A DNA stretch of 33,154 nucleotides from Nitratifractor sp. (GTDB lineage: Bacteria > Campylobacterota > Campylobacteria > Campylobacterales > Sulfurovaceae). This document shows positions 15,840-24,319 of this stretch, piece after piece (positions within the stretch are counted from its first letter, which is position 1; each line of letters starts with the position of its first letter). The notes beneath the pieces were generated by a model. That model was not told the origin of the DNA. It saw only the letters and a program-made list of their open reading frames with translations, and ran no database searches. The DNA lies in contig WFNP01000024.1 of assembly GCA_015488535.1 (NCBI GenBank), positions 1 to 33,154 of the forward strand, written 5' to 3'. Both the position numbers and the translations under genes were made by a program.

Positions 15840-17167
15840 TTTTGATTACTCCTGAGTATAATCGTGGTTGATTTAGAGTGGTCAAAATATTTTTTTGCCA
15901 CATCTTGCACCATCTTAGGCGTTATTTTATCCAAATTATCCTCATACTCTAACAATGGTTTTAAATCTCCTCTGGCTAAATAACTTCCAAAAAGGTCAGC
16001 AGTAGATGAAGAGCTTTCCAATTCATGTATAAAGCTTACTTTTGTATTTAGTCTTATCTTTTGAAGCTCCTCTTGGCTTACTCCCTCTTTTTTTATCTTT
16101 TCAATTTGATTTAAAATCTCTTTTTCCAAATCTTCAGCTTTTACTCCCGGATTTGCCATTGCCAAAAAGATAAACACTCCGGGGTCTTTCATCTCCATAT
16201 TGTATCCATATACCATAGATGCAATTTGCTTTTTTTGCACAAGCTCAGTTTGAAGTCGGCTACTTTTACCATTGCTTAAAATCTCAGCTATCATAGATAA
16301 TACTACCTGATCTTTATCTTGAAAATTTGGAATAGAGTAAGCTATTGCAATAGTATCTACACTATTTCCATCTTTGTGTAACTCCATTCTGATTTTAGAA
16401 TCTCTTGGAGGCTCAGCAGGTTTATTGGTAGTAATTAGTGAGCAGTTATTCTCAAGTGGAGGATTTGGAATATTTTCAAAATATTTTTTAGCACTATTAA
16501 ATACTTTGTCTTTATCTATATCTCCAGCTACTACAATAATAGCATTATCGGGTCTATAAAATCTTTGGTGAAACTCTCTTATATCGTTAATATTCCAGCT
16601 TAATATATCATGCATAAATCCTATTGGAGTCCAATGGTAGCTATGCTCTACAAAGTGAGTATTAAAGAGTCTAAAATATAGATATCCAATTGGATTATTA
16701 TCTGTCCTCCATCTTCTCTCTTCGGCTACAACTTTACGCTCTTTTTGAAACTCTTCATCGCTTAAATTAAGATTTTGCATCAATTCAGCATAAAGACCAA
16801 GCGACATATCCAAATTTTGGCTGCTTGATTTGATAAAGTAGTGAGTATAATCAAATCCGGTTGATGCATTATTTACCCCTCCGTGGCTTTTGACAATTTT
16901 ATCAAACTCCCCCTCTTTTAGATGTTTTGTAGATTTGAAATTCATATGCTCAAGCATATGTGCAATTCCGGTTTTGCCAAGGATTTCATCTCTGCTTCCA
17001 ACTTTGTAAAATATATCGGTAGTAATTACATTACTATCATTATACATAGGAATTGCATATACTTCAAGACCGTTTTTTAGCTTCTGGTGATAATATTTGG
17101 GTAGTGAATTTGCCATTAATACTCCTGTTAAGATAAATATTGCGGTAATTAATTTAAGATGCCTCAT
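15836..17167 (-). CDS. M16-family zinc protease, periplasmic
   Basis: A 443-residue peptidase with an N-terminal signal peptide ([20 protein letters not shown]). The inverted zinc motif HxxEH is His70-Met-Leu-Glu73-His74, and the distal glutamate falls exactly 76 residues later (Glu150 in VVAEERRW), so the active site is complete. A second M16 domain follows, with a proline/asparagine-rich linker around 230-250. The length fits single-chain bacterial PqqL/YmxG-like proteases. It is the first gene of the operon running down to rnz. Its substrate is unknown; a role in envelope peptide turnover is inference. Confidence 0.9.
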   Translation of the reverse strand: MRHLKLITAIFILTGVLMANSLPKYYHQKLKNGLEVYAIPMYNDSNVITTDIFYKVGSRDEILGKTGIAHMLEHMNFKSTKHLKEGEFDKIVKSHGGVNNASTGFDYTHYFIKSSSQNLDMSLGLYAELMQNLNLSDEEFQKERKVVAEERRWRTDNNPIGYLYFRLFNTHFVEHSYHWTPIGFMHDILSWNINDIREFHQRFYRPDNAIIVVAGDIDKDKVFNSAKKYFENIPNPPLENNCSLITTNKPAEPPRDSKIRMELHKDGNSVDTIAIAYSIPNFQDKDQVVLSMIAEILSNGKSSRLQTELVQKKQIASMVYGYNMEMKDPGVFIFLAMANPGVKAEDLEKEILNQIEKIKKEGVSQEELQKIRLNTKVSFIHELESSSSTADLFGSYLARGDLKPLLEYEDNLDKITPKMVQDVAKKYFDHSKSTTIILRSNQK

Positions 17168-17254
17168 AAATGTATATTTCCTCCAGTTGGCATAAGTTGT
17201 GCAAATATAGCATAATTTACAAAATCTAAGAAATACAATGCTATTGACACTTGA

Positions 17255-18508
17255 TTATAACAATCCCAAAAGTGCTACAAAAAGAGTAGGTGGAGTAATA
17301 ATCAGTCCTACTTTCATATACTCCCCCCAGCCAATCTTTATTCCTTTTTTCTCCAAAACATGAAGCCAAAGAAGTGTAGCAAGTGAGCCAATAGGGGTCA
17401 TTTTCGGTCCTAAATTTGCTCCTAAAATATTGGCATAGGCTAAAAATGTATCCCCACTTTTATCAATAGCCAAATCCATTATCATAATGGTTGGCATATT
17501 ATTCATAATAGCACTAAGCCCTCCAGATAAAAATCCAGTACCAATAATATAAGCACTATTGCCTTGTTGCTTTAGCCATAAAAGCCACTGAGCTATCTCA
17601 TCAGTTAATCCTGCATTTCTTAGTCCAAATACCACAATATATAGTCCAATAGAAAACCATACCACATGCCAGGGAGCTGTTTTTATTGTCATTATTGGTT
17701 TTGTAGCTTTGTATTTGGTAGCAATGGCAAGGAAAATCAAAGCACCACCCAAAGCAAAAATACTAACAGGCAGATGATAAAAGTCTCCAATAAAATAACC
17801 AATAAGTAAAAGTGCAAGAAAATACCAACTAATTTTAAACATCTTTTGGTTTTTGATTACGCTACAAGCTTCTGGTAAGATAGTGATATCCACATATTTA
17901 GGGATAGATTTTCTAAAAAAGAACCAAAGTATTGTAATTGAAGCCAAGATTGATAGTAAATTTGGCAAAAACATATTTTTCATATACTCAATAAATCCTA
18001 TATGAAAATAATCAGCCGTTACAATATTAGTAAGATTTGAAATCACCAAGGGATTAGATGCTGAATCTCCAATAAATCCACCAGCCATCAAAAAGGCAAA
18101 AATTGCTTTTTTATCCATATTTAGATATTTCATCTTAGCTAATAGTATGGGAGTCAGAATTAAAGCTGCTCCATCATTGGCAAAAAATGCCGATACCATA
18201 GCTCCTAAGATTAAGATATTTAAAAACATCAAATTACCACTGCCATAAGATAACTTAGCCATCTTTATAGCCAAATACTCAAAAAATCCTATCTCATCAA
18301 GCACCATTGAAAGTATTATTATCCCTATAAAAGCAAGTGTAGCATCCCATACAATCTTGGTAACTTCTATCACATCAGATAAACTGACAATCCCTAAAAG
18401 TAGAGCCAGTATTGCTCCAATTACAGCAGTAGTGCCAATAGACAAGCCCTTTGGTTGCCAAATAATTAAAATAAGTGTTACCAAAAAGAGGCTAAAAGCT
18501 AGTATCAT
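17255..18508 (-). CDS. arsB: arsenite efflux transporter
   Basis: A 417-residue inner-membrane transporter of the ArsB type with 11-12 hydrophobic segments. It closely tracks E. coli ArsB: LIIWQPKGLSIG near the start, ALFANDGAALILTPI-like FFANDGAALILTPI (about 109-122), YIVVFGLRNAGLTDE, MNNMPT, and LGPKMTPIGSLATLLWLHVL near the end. It exports arsenite (and antimonite) using the proton motive force. It is divergent from arsC across a 96-bp gap. No arsR gene is in the window. Confidence 0.93.
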   Translation of the reverse strand: MILAFSLFLVTLILIIWQPKGLSIGTTAVIGAILALLLGIVSLSDVIEVTKIVWDATLAFIGIIILSMVLDEIGFFEYLAIKMAKLSYGSGNLMFLNILILGAMVSAFFANDGAALILTPILLAKMKYLNMDKKAIFAFLMAGGFIGDSASNPLVISNLTNIVTADYFHIGFIEYMKNMFLPNLLSILASITILWFFFRKSIPKYVDITILPEACSVIKNQKMFKISWYFLALLLIGYFIGDFYHLPVSIFALGGALIFLAIATKYKATKPIMTIKTAPWHVVWFSIGLYIVVFGLRNAGLTDEIAQWLLWLKQQGNSAYIIGTGFLSGGLSAIMNNMPTIMIMDLAIDKSGDTFLAYANILGANLGPKMTPIGSLATLLWLHVLEKKGIKIGWGEYMKVGLIITPPTLFVALLGLL

Positions 18509-18556
18509 ACTATCCCTTTTTTATATTAGTTTATCCAAAAATATAATATAAATCAA

Positions 18557-18580
18557 TATATCTAAATATCGTGATATAAT
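18557..18580 (+). promoter_or_regulatory. arsC promoter with overlapping inverted repeat
   Basis: A -10 TATAAT at 18575-18580, with an upstream TG (18572-18573) making an extended -10, lies 24 bases before the arsC ATG. A perfect 6-bp inverted repeat, TATATC (18557-18562) and GATATA (18573-18578), spaced by 10 bp, overlaps it and may be a repressor operator. An AGGAG ribosome site follows at 18594-18598 or adjacent. Confidence 0.5.
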
Positions 18581-18604
18581 AGCTAAAAATTTAGGAGTCT
18601 AAAA

Positions 18605-19015
18605 ATGGATAAAAAAAGAGTATTAATTCTCTGCACAGGTAACAGTTGTCGCTCTATTATGGCTGAAGCCCTAATTAATGCCAGATTGGGAGATTGTATA
18701 GAGGCTTTTAGCTCTGGAGTAAAAGCTAGTGGCAAAGTAAATGAAAATGCAAAAGAGTTGCTTCAAAAAGAGGGAATTTGGAGAGATGAGTATCACTCAA
18801 AAACCATAGATAAAGTTATTAATGAGCCTTTTGATTTGGTCGTTACAGTATGCGACAGTGCCAAAGAGAGTTGCCCAATGTTTCCAAAGGCTGTTAAAAC
18901 AATTCATATAGGATTTGAAGACCCAAGCGGTAAAGAAAAAAAAGAGTATCAAAAGACTCTAAGACTCATAGAAAAAGAGCTTCTACCGGTAGTAAAAGAG
19001 GAGTTGTGTAATTAA
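18605..19015 (+). CDS. arsC: arsenate reductase, thioredoxin-linked low-MW phosphatase type
   Basis: A 136-residue protein with the low-molecular-weight tyrosine-phosphatase P-loop Cys10-x5-Arg16 (CTGNSCRS) and the DP loop at Asp106-Pro107. It also has Cys83 and Cys90 in TVCDSAKESCPMFP, the redox pair of the pI258-type ArsC. The three cysteines allow arsenate reduction with electrons from thioredoxin, rather than simple phosphatase activity. It is divergent from arsB, which would expel the arsenite formed. Length and motifs are complete. Confidence 0.93.
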   Translation: MDKKRVLILCTGNSCRSIMAEALINARLGDCIEAFSSGVKASGKVNENAKELLQKEGIWRDEYHSKTIDKVINEPFDLVVTVCDSAKESCPMFPKAVKTIHIGFEDPSGKEKKEYQKTLRLIEKELLPVVKEELCN

Positions 19016-19081
19016 CGCGAGTCTCGGATAAGAGATAAGTATAATATTTGTCCATCAAATTGTCATAGATATTAAGTTGAA

Positions 19082-19221
19082 AACTGATGTTACGCATATT
19101 ACTCAAAACAACTATAATTTAAATTTAATGCAATTTATTCGGAGGCAGGACTTCAGTCCTGCACAATGCGGGGTTGAAACCCGCCTCCTATGAATATAAT
19201 TTTATCTGTGTAAGGTCAGTT
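19082..19221. repeat. MITE/REP-like element, copy 2 (about 140 bp)
   Basis: Terminal inverted repeats at 19082-19099 and 19204-19221 (AACTGA..TTAC.CA.AT). The centre (19141-19188) is bounded by GGAGGC and GCCTCC. Inside are two REP-type hairpins, CAGGAC-TTCA-GTCCTG and GCGGG-GTTGAAA-CCCGC, in opposite orientation. It occupies most of the 269-bp gap between arsC and the convergent GH57 gene; the rest of that gap shows nothing further. Confidence 0.8.
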
Positions 19222-19284
19222 AAAAATTTAGCTTTTTAGTTTGATATGTATTAAAAATAAAACATAAAAAGTTATTCATTTAAA

Positions 19285-21285
19285 TTATATAAACCAATTC
19301 ATCATAATATCTTTGTTATCAAGGTAAATTTTTAATTCACCAGTGCCGGGGAGTATTTGAAGTATATTATCTATACTATTTATCTCTATTCTAATAAGTG
19401 CTAGTTTGTTATTTTTTAAAGTATCTTTTTTTATGGAGAGTTCTATAATAGAGTCTATAGCTACTTTTATGCCATTTTTATTATAACTCTTATCTTTTGT
19501 ATTCACGGTTACAGGTTTCTTTGCGTGGTTAATATAGATATTTATTATATTGACTCTTTTTATATCACCATCTAATCTAATAAAAATATTTGAACTGTTT
19601 TTACCCCAATATATAGACTCTATTGGTCCTCTGACTCTATCCATTGTGGAGTATATTTTACTCTCATCTATCATGCCACTTCCAAGCCACTCAAAAAAGT
19701 TACTCTCTTTGCCGTCAATTATTGGACATATATCAAACTTTGGCTCACTTATAAAAGCTTTGCTATCACCTATTGAGACTATTGGAATAAACAGGTCAGA
19801 TGGTGGAGATATATCCATCAATTCATAAATAGTTATCAAATGCTCTCTAAATAGATTATCAAATTCATTAGCAAAATCTGTATGATGCGTATCTCCATAC
19901 CACCAAAACCAATCTGAGCATTGGGCTATCAAGAAATGCTCTTTTATCTGCTCTTGTCTCTTTTTTGATATACTCTTTTTGTGATTTTCGTAATCTTGAC
20001 GGGTATCAAATATTAACTCCCATGCTCTGTTTTTGTCACTATTCCCCACCCATGTATCAAATGTGCCTCCTATCCAAGAGCCGGGATGTAATTTAGTTAG
20101 ACTCTTTGAGGGCATTTGAGATACTTCATCCATTGTAACTGTTTTAATATCCCTGTTTTGAGACAATTTAGTGTATAAAGTCTCAAAAAACTCTATTGCA
20201 TTATCTGGATAAAACTCCCAGGCATTTTCTCCATCAAGTATAATTGATACAATCTCTCCATCCAATTTGGATATTTTGCCAATCAAATCATCTACTGCTT
20301 TGTTACTCTCCCAATACTTATAGCTAAATCCTATCAAGTCACTAATATCATGGTCTCTAAAAGCTATATTGATACCAAATCTATTCCAATTTTTATATAG
20401 ATTACTTCTGTCTTTATTATCAATAGAAGCAAACAAAATAGCTTCATCAGTAGCTATCCAATTGAGTTTAAATTCTTTGTATATATCTATACTCTTATCA
20501 TCTACTGCTCCTTCAGCCGGCCAAAAGCCTGTGGGAGCAAAACCAAAAGTATCCTTATAGATTTTAATGGCTCTACTTACCTGCTCTTTGGCATCATCTA
20601 TCAAAGAGAAGTGATTGGTGGGTATTTTGGTATTTGGATTTGATATAGTAGCATTATTCATATCTATAAGCAGTGGCAAAATAGGGTGATTGAGTGGAGT
20701 AGTAGATAGTGAAATTTTGCCTTGTTGTTTGAGTGTGGCATAAAATGGCAATATTGTAGGGATAAAATCCAGTAGTGTATCTATCAATACTTTTTTATCT
20801 TCGTTTTTGTAATCTCTAGCTTGATTTAAGAACTTTTTGACAATATTGTTATCTTTCCTTAGATAATTACCACACCAAGATAGTATAAAAAGTATCTCCA
20901 AATCAATAAATTCATTATCGCTATAACTCTCTTTTGAATATAACTCATCAAATCTCTTCAAAGGTTTTACCATAGTCTCATATTGAGCAGATTTGATGAT
21001 TTTTAGAATAAACTCTTTATCTTCATTTGAGAGTAAATAAGGCTCCTTTATCCAAAGAGATAAAAATTTATCTTTTTTGTATCCATATTTTTCATAAACT
21101 TTTAGTTGATTTATAAGAGGTATAGTGATATTGAATGTAGCTAATATCTCATCAAAGCGAGATATTAGCCACGGCATATCATAATAATCTTTTATAGCAT
21201 GTAAAAATACCCATGGCATACCTATTATCCCTGATTTGTCTCTATAATCGGGTTGATGCATATGCCAAAAAAAACTAAGATACAC
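19285..21285 (-). CDS. glycoside hydrolase family 57 (alpha-glucan-active)
   Basis: A 666-residue GH57 enzyme, probably cytoplasmic since no signal peptide is seen. Family motifs: HMHQPDY at the N-terminus (His10-Gln11-Pro12), STTPLNHPILPLL (about 194-206), the nucleophile Glu258 in GFWPAEGAV, and the acid/base Asp351 in ILDGENAWE. The (beta/alpha)7 catalytic barrel and helical bundle end near residue 470. The last 190 residues look like a beta-sandwich domain. GH57 members include alpha-amylases, branching enzymes and 4-alpha-glucanotransferases; the exact reaction cannot be chosen by eye. It starts 6 bases after the nucleotidyltransferase fusion stops, in an operon with a CBM48 domain and phosphofructokinase. 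Confidence 0.92.
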   Translation of the reverse strand: MYLSFFWHMHQPDYRDKSGIIGMPWVFLHAIKDYYDMPWLISRFDEILATFNITIPLINQLKVYEKYGYKKDKFLSLWIKEPYLLSNEDKEFILKIIKSAQYETMVKPLKRFDELYSKESYSDNEFIDLEILFILSWCGNYLRKDNNIVKKFLNQARDYKNEDKKVLIDTLLDFIPTILPFYATLKQQGKISLSTTPLNHPILPLLIDMNNATISNPNTKIPTNHFSLIDDAKEQVSRAIKIYKDTFGFAPTGFWPAEGAVDDKSIDIYKEFKLNWIATDEAILFASIDNKDRSNLYKNWNRFGINIAFRDHDISDLIGFSYKYWESNKAVDDLIGKISKLDGEIVSIILDGENAWEFYPDNAIEFFETLYTKLSQNRDIKTVTMDEVSQMPSKSLTKLHPGSWIGGTFDTWVGNSDKNRAWELIFDTRQDYENHKKSISKKRQEQIKEHFLIAQCSDWFWWYGDTHHTDFANEFDNLFREHLITIYELMDISPPSDLFIPIVSIGDSKAFISEPKFDICPIIDGKESNFFEWLGSGMIDESKIYSTMDRVRGPIESIYWGKNSSNIFIRLDGDIKRVNIINIYINHAKKPVTVNTKDKSYNKNGIKVAIDSIIELSIKKDTLKNNKLALIRIEINSIDNILQILPGTGELKIYLDNKDIMMNWFI

Positions 21286-21291
21286 TACTCT

Positions 21292-23808
21292 TTACTCCGA
21301 CATCCACTTAGATATCATACTGAAATATCTATCTTTTAATTCAACTCCTAATTTTTCATCCAAGGCTTGAATATAGATATTTAAATGCTCACTGTATGAG
21401 TCTGGTATCATTAGTATCCAGTTACTTTCACTCTCCCAAATTTTGACTCCATCTATGGTGGAGTTTTTTTTGCCTTTACTGGCTTCTAAAAATTTTCTCA
21501 TCATTTTGCCTTTTAGAGCCTGTGGACACTTCACTTTTTGGGTAGTGTAATAAAATTTTGGAATGCTTTTAGCAATGTCAGATATTTTTACTCCGTGTCT
21601 GCTTAACATCTGCGTAATTTTTAGAGTAGCATACATAGCATCTCTGTGTAGTTGAAACTCTGTAAAGGCATAGTTGCCATCTATTGTAGCTACCAAATCA
21701 TACTCTTTAAGTTTTTGGGGTTTGAAGTTGTTATATATCCCTCTTTCAATCTCAATATACTCATACTCTATCAAATCAGGAGCCCATGTCGGTAAAAATA
21801 CTCTCATTTTTCTGCCGACTCTTTTACCTTCCATATTCATCAGAGATAACACAATAGGCAAAGATTTAATCTTGTCATAATATTTGCCTTTATCTCCAAT
21901 GAGTGCCATTCTCTGACCACCGGGATATATCATAAATCCTGCATCAAGAGCAAGTGATGTTACTATGGTGCTAAGCTCACTTACAGCCTTTTCCTGCACA
22001 CATTGTATATCACTCAATGCTTTTGTATGAGCTTGTGGGCGTAGTGTAATAGCATCAAGTCCCAACTCCTCTAAAATATCAGGAAATATATCTCCGGTGA
22101 TTCCTTTCATCATATCTACTGCTATTCTCATTTTTTTGCTATGGAGTGCCTGTCTGTCTATATGAGCAGTAATTGTGCTTCTGTAATCATGACACTCTCT
22201 AAAATGAAGGCTCTCTTTGATTTCACCGATTTTGTTAAACTCTACTCTTCTAAATTTTTCATTGAAAAATGATTTTTCTATTGATTTGGCACTATTATTA
22301 TCAATTCTGAGTGCAAATTCATTAAAAAAGTTTATCTCTGTGGAGGTTGGGTCATCTATATTTCGTCTAAAATATACTCCACCAATCAATTTGGGATTAT
22401 TAGCCAAAGTAAATCTAAGCACAGATGGTGGCACACTCTTTACATCTACTACATCAATACCAGCAGATAACAATCCACCCAAAAAGGCTCTTTTTAGCAT
22501 TCTTGAGCTTTTGCCATGGTCTCTGCCTACTACTACTGTCGAGCCGATAGGCAATTCACTTGCAAATGCTTCGGCAAGTTTAGTAACCATTTCACAACTT
22601 AGCTCTACATTGGTTTTGCCAACTACACTGCCATTTTGGAATATGGAATTTTTATATCTGCTACCCCATACGACATTATGGCTCACAATCGAGGCTGGTT
22701 CTATCTCTTTTTCAGGCCAAATTGTTACATCTTGGTCAAATCTTGCTAATTTGCCTACATAACACCCCTCAGCCAATATGAGTCCAGCTTTTGCTGTAAC
22801 ATTATCTTCTATAATATTATTATTGCAAATTACTCCATTATCCAATACAAACTTTTTGCCTATTTTTACTGAATGCCATATTACAGAGTTGCGAATTTTA
22901 GCTTCTTGCTCAATCTCTACATTATCACCAATGGCTACATTATTGAGTTTACACCCGTGTCCTAATTTGACATTATCTCCGATTACTACATTGCCAATTA
23001 TCTCTATACTCTCATCTATTTTGCTATCGCCTGTGAGATAGAGTGTGCCATCTGGATATTTGATAGCTTTTCCTGGTATTTTAAAAGAGAGTCTTTGATT
23101 TAGTATATCATCATGCACTTCTCTGTAGCTGTCAGGATTGCCTACATCTCTCCAATACCCTTTGGCATTGTATCCGAGCAAATCAATTCCTTCTTGCATC
23201 AATAGAGGAAACAAATCTTTTGCAAAATCAAAATTTTCTCCCACAGGAATAAAATCGAGTATTTCAGGCTCAATAATATATATACCGGTGTTTATAGTAT
23301 CACTAAATACCTCTCCCCAGCTTGGCTTTTCTAAAAATTTTTCTATTTTATTATCTTCATTGGCTATGACTACACCAAATTGAAGAGGATTATCTACGGA
23401 AGTGAGTGTAATAGTAAGTTTGGACTCTCTTTTTTTGTGAAAATTAAAAATCTCTTTAAAATCAAAATCTGTCACAAGGTCACCGCTGACTATCATAAAG
23501 GTAGTATCAAGATACTCTCTGCCAAATCCTACAGCTCCGGCAGTGCCATAATCATCATCAGGTAAAACATAGTGTATTTTTATACCATATTGACTACCGT
23601 CTCCAAAATGATTTTTAATCACTTCAGGCTTGTAATAGAGCAGTATTACTACCTCTTTGACGCCACTATCAATTAGTTTGAGCAGAGTATGCTCCATCAT
23701 AGGAAGATTTACAACAGGTAGCATAGGTTTGGGGATAGAGTGGGTGAGTGGTTGTATTCTTGTTCCAAATCCTCCTGCCATCATTACAGCTTTTAGACCT
23801 TTTGACAT
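21292..23808 (-). CDS. sugar-phosphate nucleotidyltransferase fused to a degenerate phosphomannomutase-like region
   Basis: An 838-residue fusion. Residues 1-235 form a nucleotidyltransferase with AGGFGTRIQPLT and the PKPML lysine (about 11-31) plus the SGDLVTD metal aspartate (about 108-114). Residues about 250-370 are left-handed beta-helix hexapeptide repeats (IGDNV units). Residues about 375-838 follow a phosphohexomutase fold, but all motifs are altered: the TASHNP serine loop reads FRRNIDDP (480-487), the DGDGDR metal loop reads YPGGQR (628-633), and the C-terminal RPSGTEP loop reads IPDSYSE. The mutase half is therefore probably inactive as such. Similar long fusions in cyanobacteria and actinobacteria are labelled mannose-1-phosphate guanylyltransferase; sugar and nucleotide here are unproven. 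AAAAGGAG precedes the ATG. Confidence 0.85.
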   Translation of the reverse strand: MSKGLKAVMMAGGFGTRIQPLTHSIPKPMLPVVNLPMMEHTLLKLIDSGVKEVVILLYYKPEVIKNHFGDGSQYGIKIHYVLPDDDYGTAGAVGFGREYLDTTFMIVSGDLVTDFDFKEIFNFHKKRESKLTITLTSVDNPLQFGVVIANEDNKIEKFLEKPSWGEVFSDTINTGIYIIEPEILDFIPVGENFDFAKDLFPLLMQEGIDLLGYNAKGYWRDVGNPDSYREVHDDILNQRLSFKIPGKAIKYPDGTLYLTGDSKIDESIEIIGNVVIGDNVKLGHGCKLNNVAIGDNVEIEQEAKIRNSVIWHSVKIGKKFVLDNGVICNNNIIEDNVTAKAGLILAEGCYVGKLARFDQDVTIWPEKEIEPASIVSHNVVWGSRYKNSIFQNGSVVGKTNVELSCEMVTKLAEAFASELPIGSTVVVGRDHGKSSRMLKRAFLGGLLSAGIDVVDVKSVPPSVLRFTLANNPKLIGGVYFRRNIDDPTSTEINFFNEFALRIDNNSAKSIEKSFFNEKFRRVEFNKIGEIKESLHFRECHDYRSTITAHIDRQALHSKKMRIAVDMMKGITGDIFPDILEELGLDAITLRPQAHTKALSDIQCVQEKAVSELSTIVTSLALDAGFMIYPGGQRMALIGDKGKYYDKIKSLPIVLSLMNMEGKRVGRKMRVFLPTWAPDLIEYEYIEIERGIYNNFKPQKLKEYDLVATIDGNYAFTEFQLHRDAMYATLKITQMLSRHGVKISDIAKSIPKFYYTTQKVKCPQALKGKMMRKFLEASKGKKNSTIDGVKIWESESNWILMIPDSYSEHLNIYIQALDEKLGVELKDRYFSMISKWMSE

Positions 23809-23886
23809 TTTGACTCCTTTTGTATTTGTTATATTAGGCAGCAGGTATTTTTTATAGTATCAGTTTCCAACAATGCCTAATTATTC

Positions 23887-24023
23887 AACTAATCTTATGC
23901 ACAAAAAAACAGTATTCAGCAACATTCTACAGGAGGCAAGGTTTCAATCCTGCACTGTGCAGGATTGAAGTCCTGGCTCCAAACTAAATTACACTTAAAC
24001 AAGTTATATGCGTAATATCAGTC
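23887..24023. repeat. MITE/REP-like element, copy 3 (about 137 bp)
   Basis: Terminal inverted repeats at about 23887-23906 and 24004-24023 match at 14 of 19 compared positions. The centre (23932-23980) aligns with copy 2: GGAGGC...GGCTCC arms, CAGGA/TCCTG hairpins, and a 7-bp perfect stem CCTGCAC/GTGCAGG in the middle. It separates the phosphofructokinase-CBM48 pair from the rest of the operon, and its end touches the CBM48 stop codon. Confidence 0.8.
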
Positions 24024-24301
24024 TATAAATGGATTACAGAGTTAAGAGAGCCAAATGGAGACTCTTTTATCTCAACACTCTCATCATGTATCCATTCACC
24101 ATCTTGATTTTCATATCCAAATTCATAACTGTTTTTGTTTGAAAGTATCCTTGTGATATAAAAATCACCATTTCTTTTTCTCTTCATCTCTTTTGGTTTC
24201 CAACTGTCCCAACTCCCCTTAATATATAACTCTTCACAATTAGGAGCATCAACAGTAAAGGTAACCCAGGATTTTGAGCCTCTTTTTGTAATTTTTACCA
24301 T
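24023..24301 (-). CDS. stand-alone glycogen-binding (CBM48/AMPK-beta-like) domain protein
   Basis: A 92-residue protein that is a single E-set beta-sandwich. The pattern V-x-F-x-V-x-A-P-N-C-x-x-L-Y-I-K-G-S-W-D-S-W at residues 13-34 is the signature of isoamylase-N/AMPK-beta glycogen-binding domains, with the tryptophans of the SWDSW element as likely glucan contacts. A second half, YEFGYENQDGEWIHD, completes the fold. It has no catalytic domain, so it may target a partner such as the neighbouring GH57 enzyme or kinase to alpha-glucan (inference). It starts 18 bases after the phosphofructokinase gene. Its TAG stop (24023-24025) overlaps the edge of a MITE-like element, so the natural C-terminus may have been altered. 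Confidence 0.82.
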   Translation of the reverse strand: MVKITKRGSKSWVTFTVDAPNCEELYIKGSWDSWKPKEMKRKRNGDFYITRILSNKNSYEFGYENQDGEWIHDESVEIKESPFGSLNSVIHL

Positions 24302-24319
24302 TTTATTTTAACCTTTGTT

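Noticed and set aside
19141-19188. Repeated GGAGGC/GCCTCC hairpins as a CRISPR repeat
   Set aside because: Copies are kilobases apart, each sits inside its own inverted-repeat element, there are no regular spacers, and no cas genes are present.
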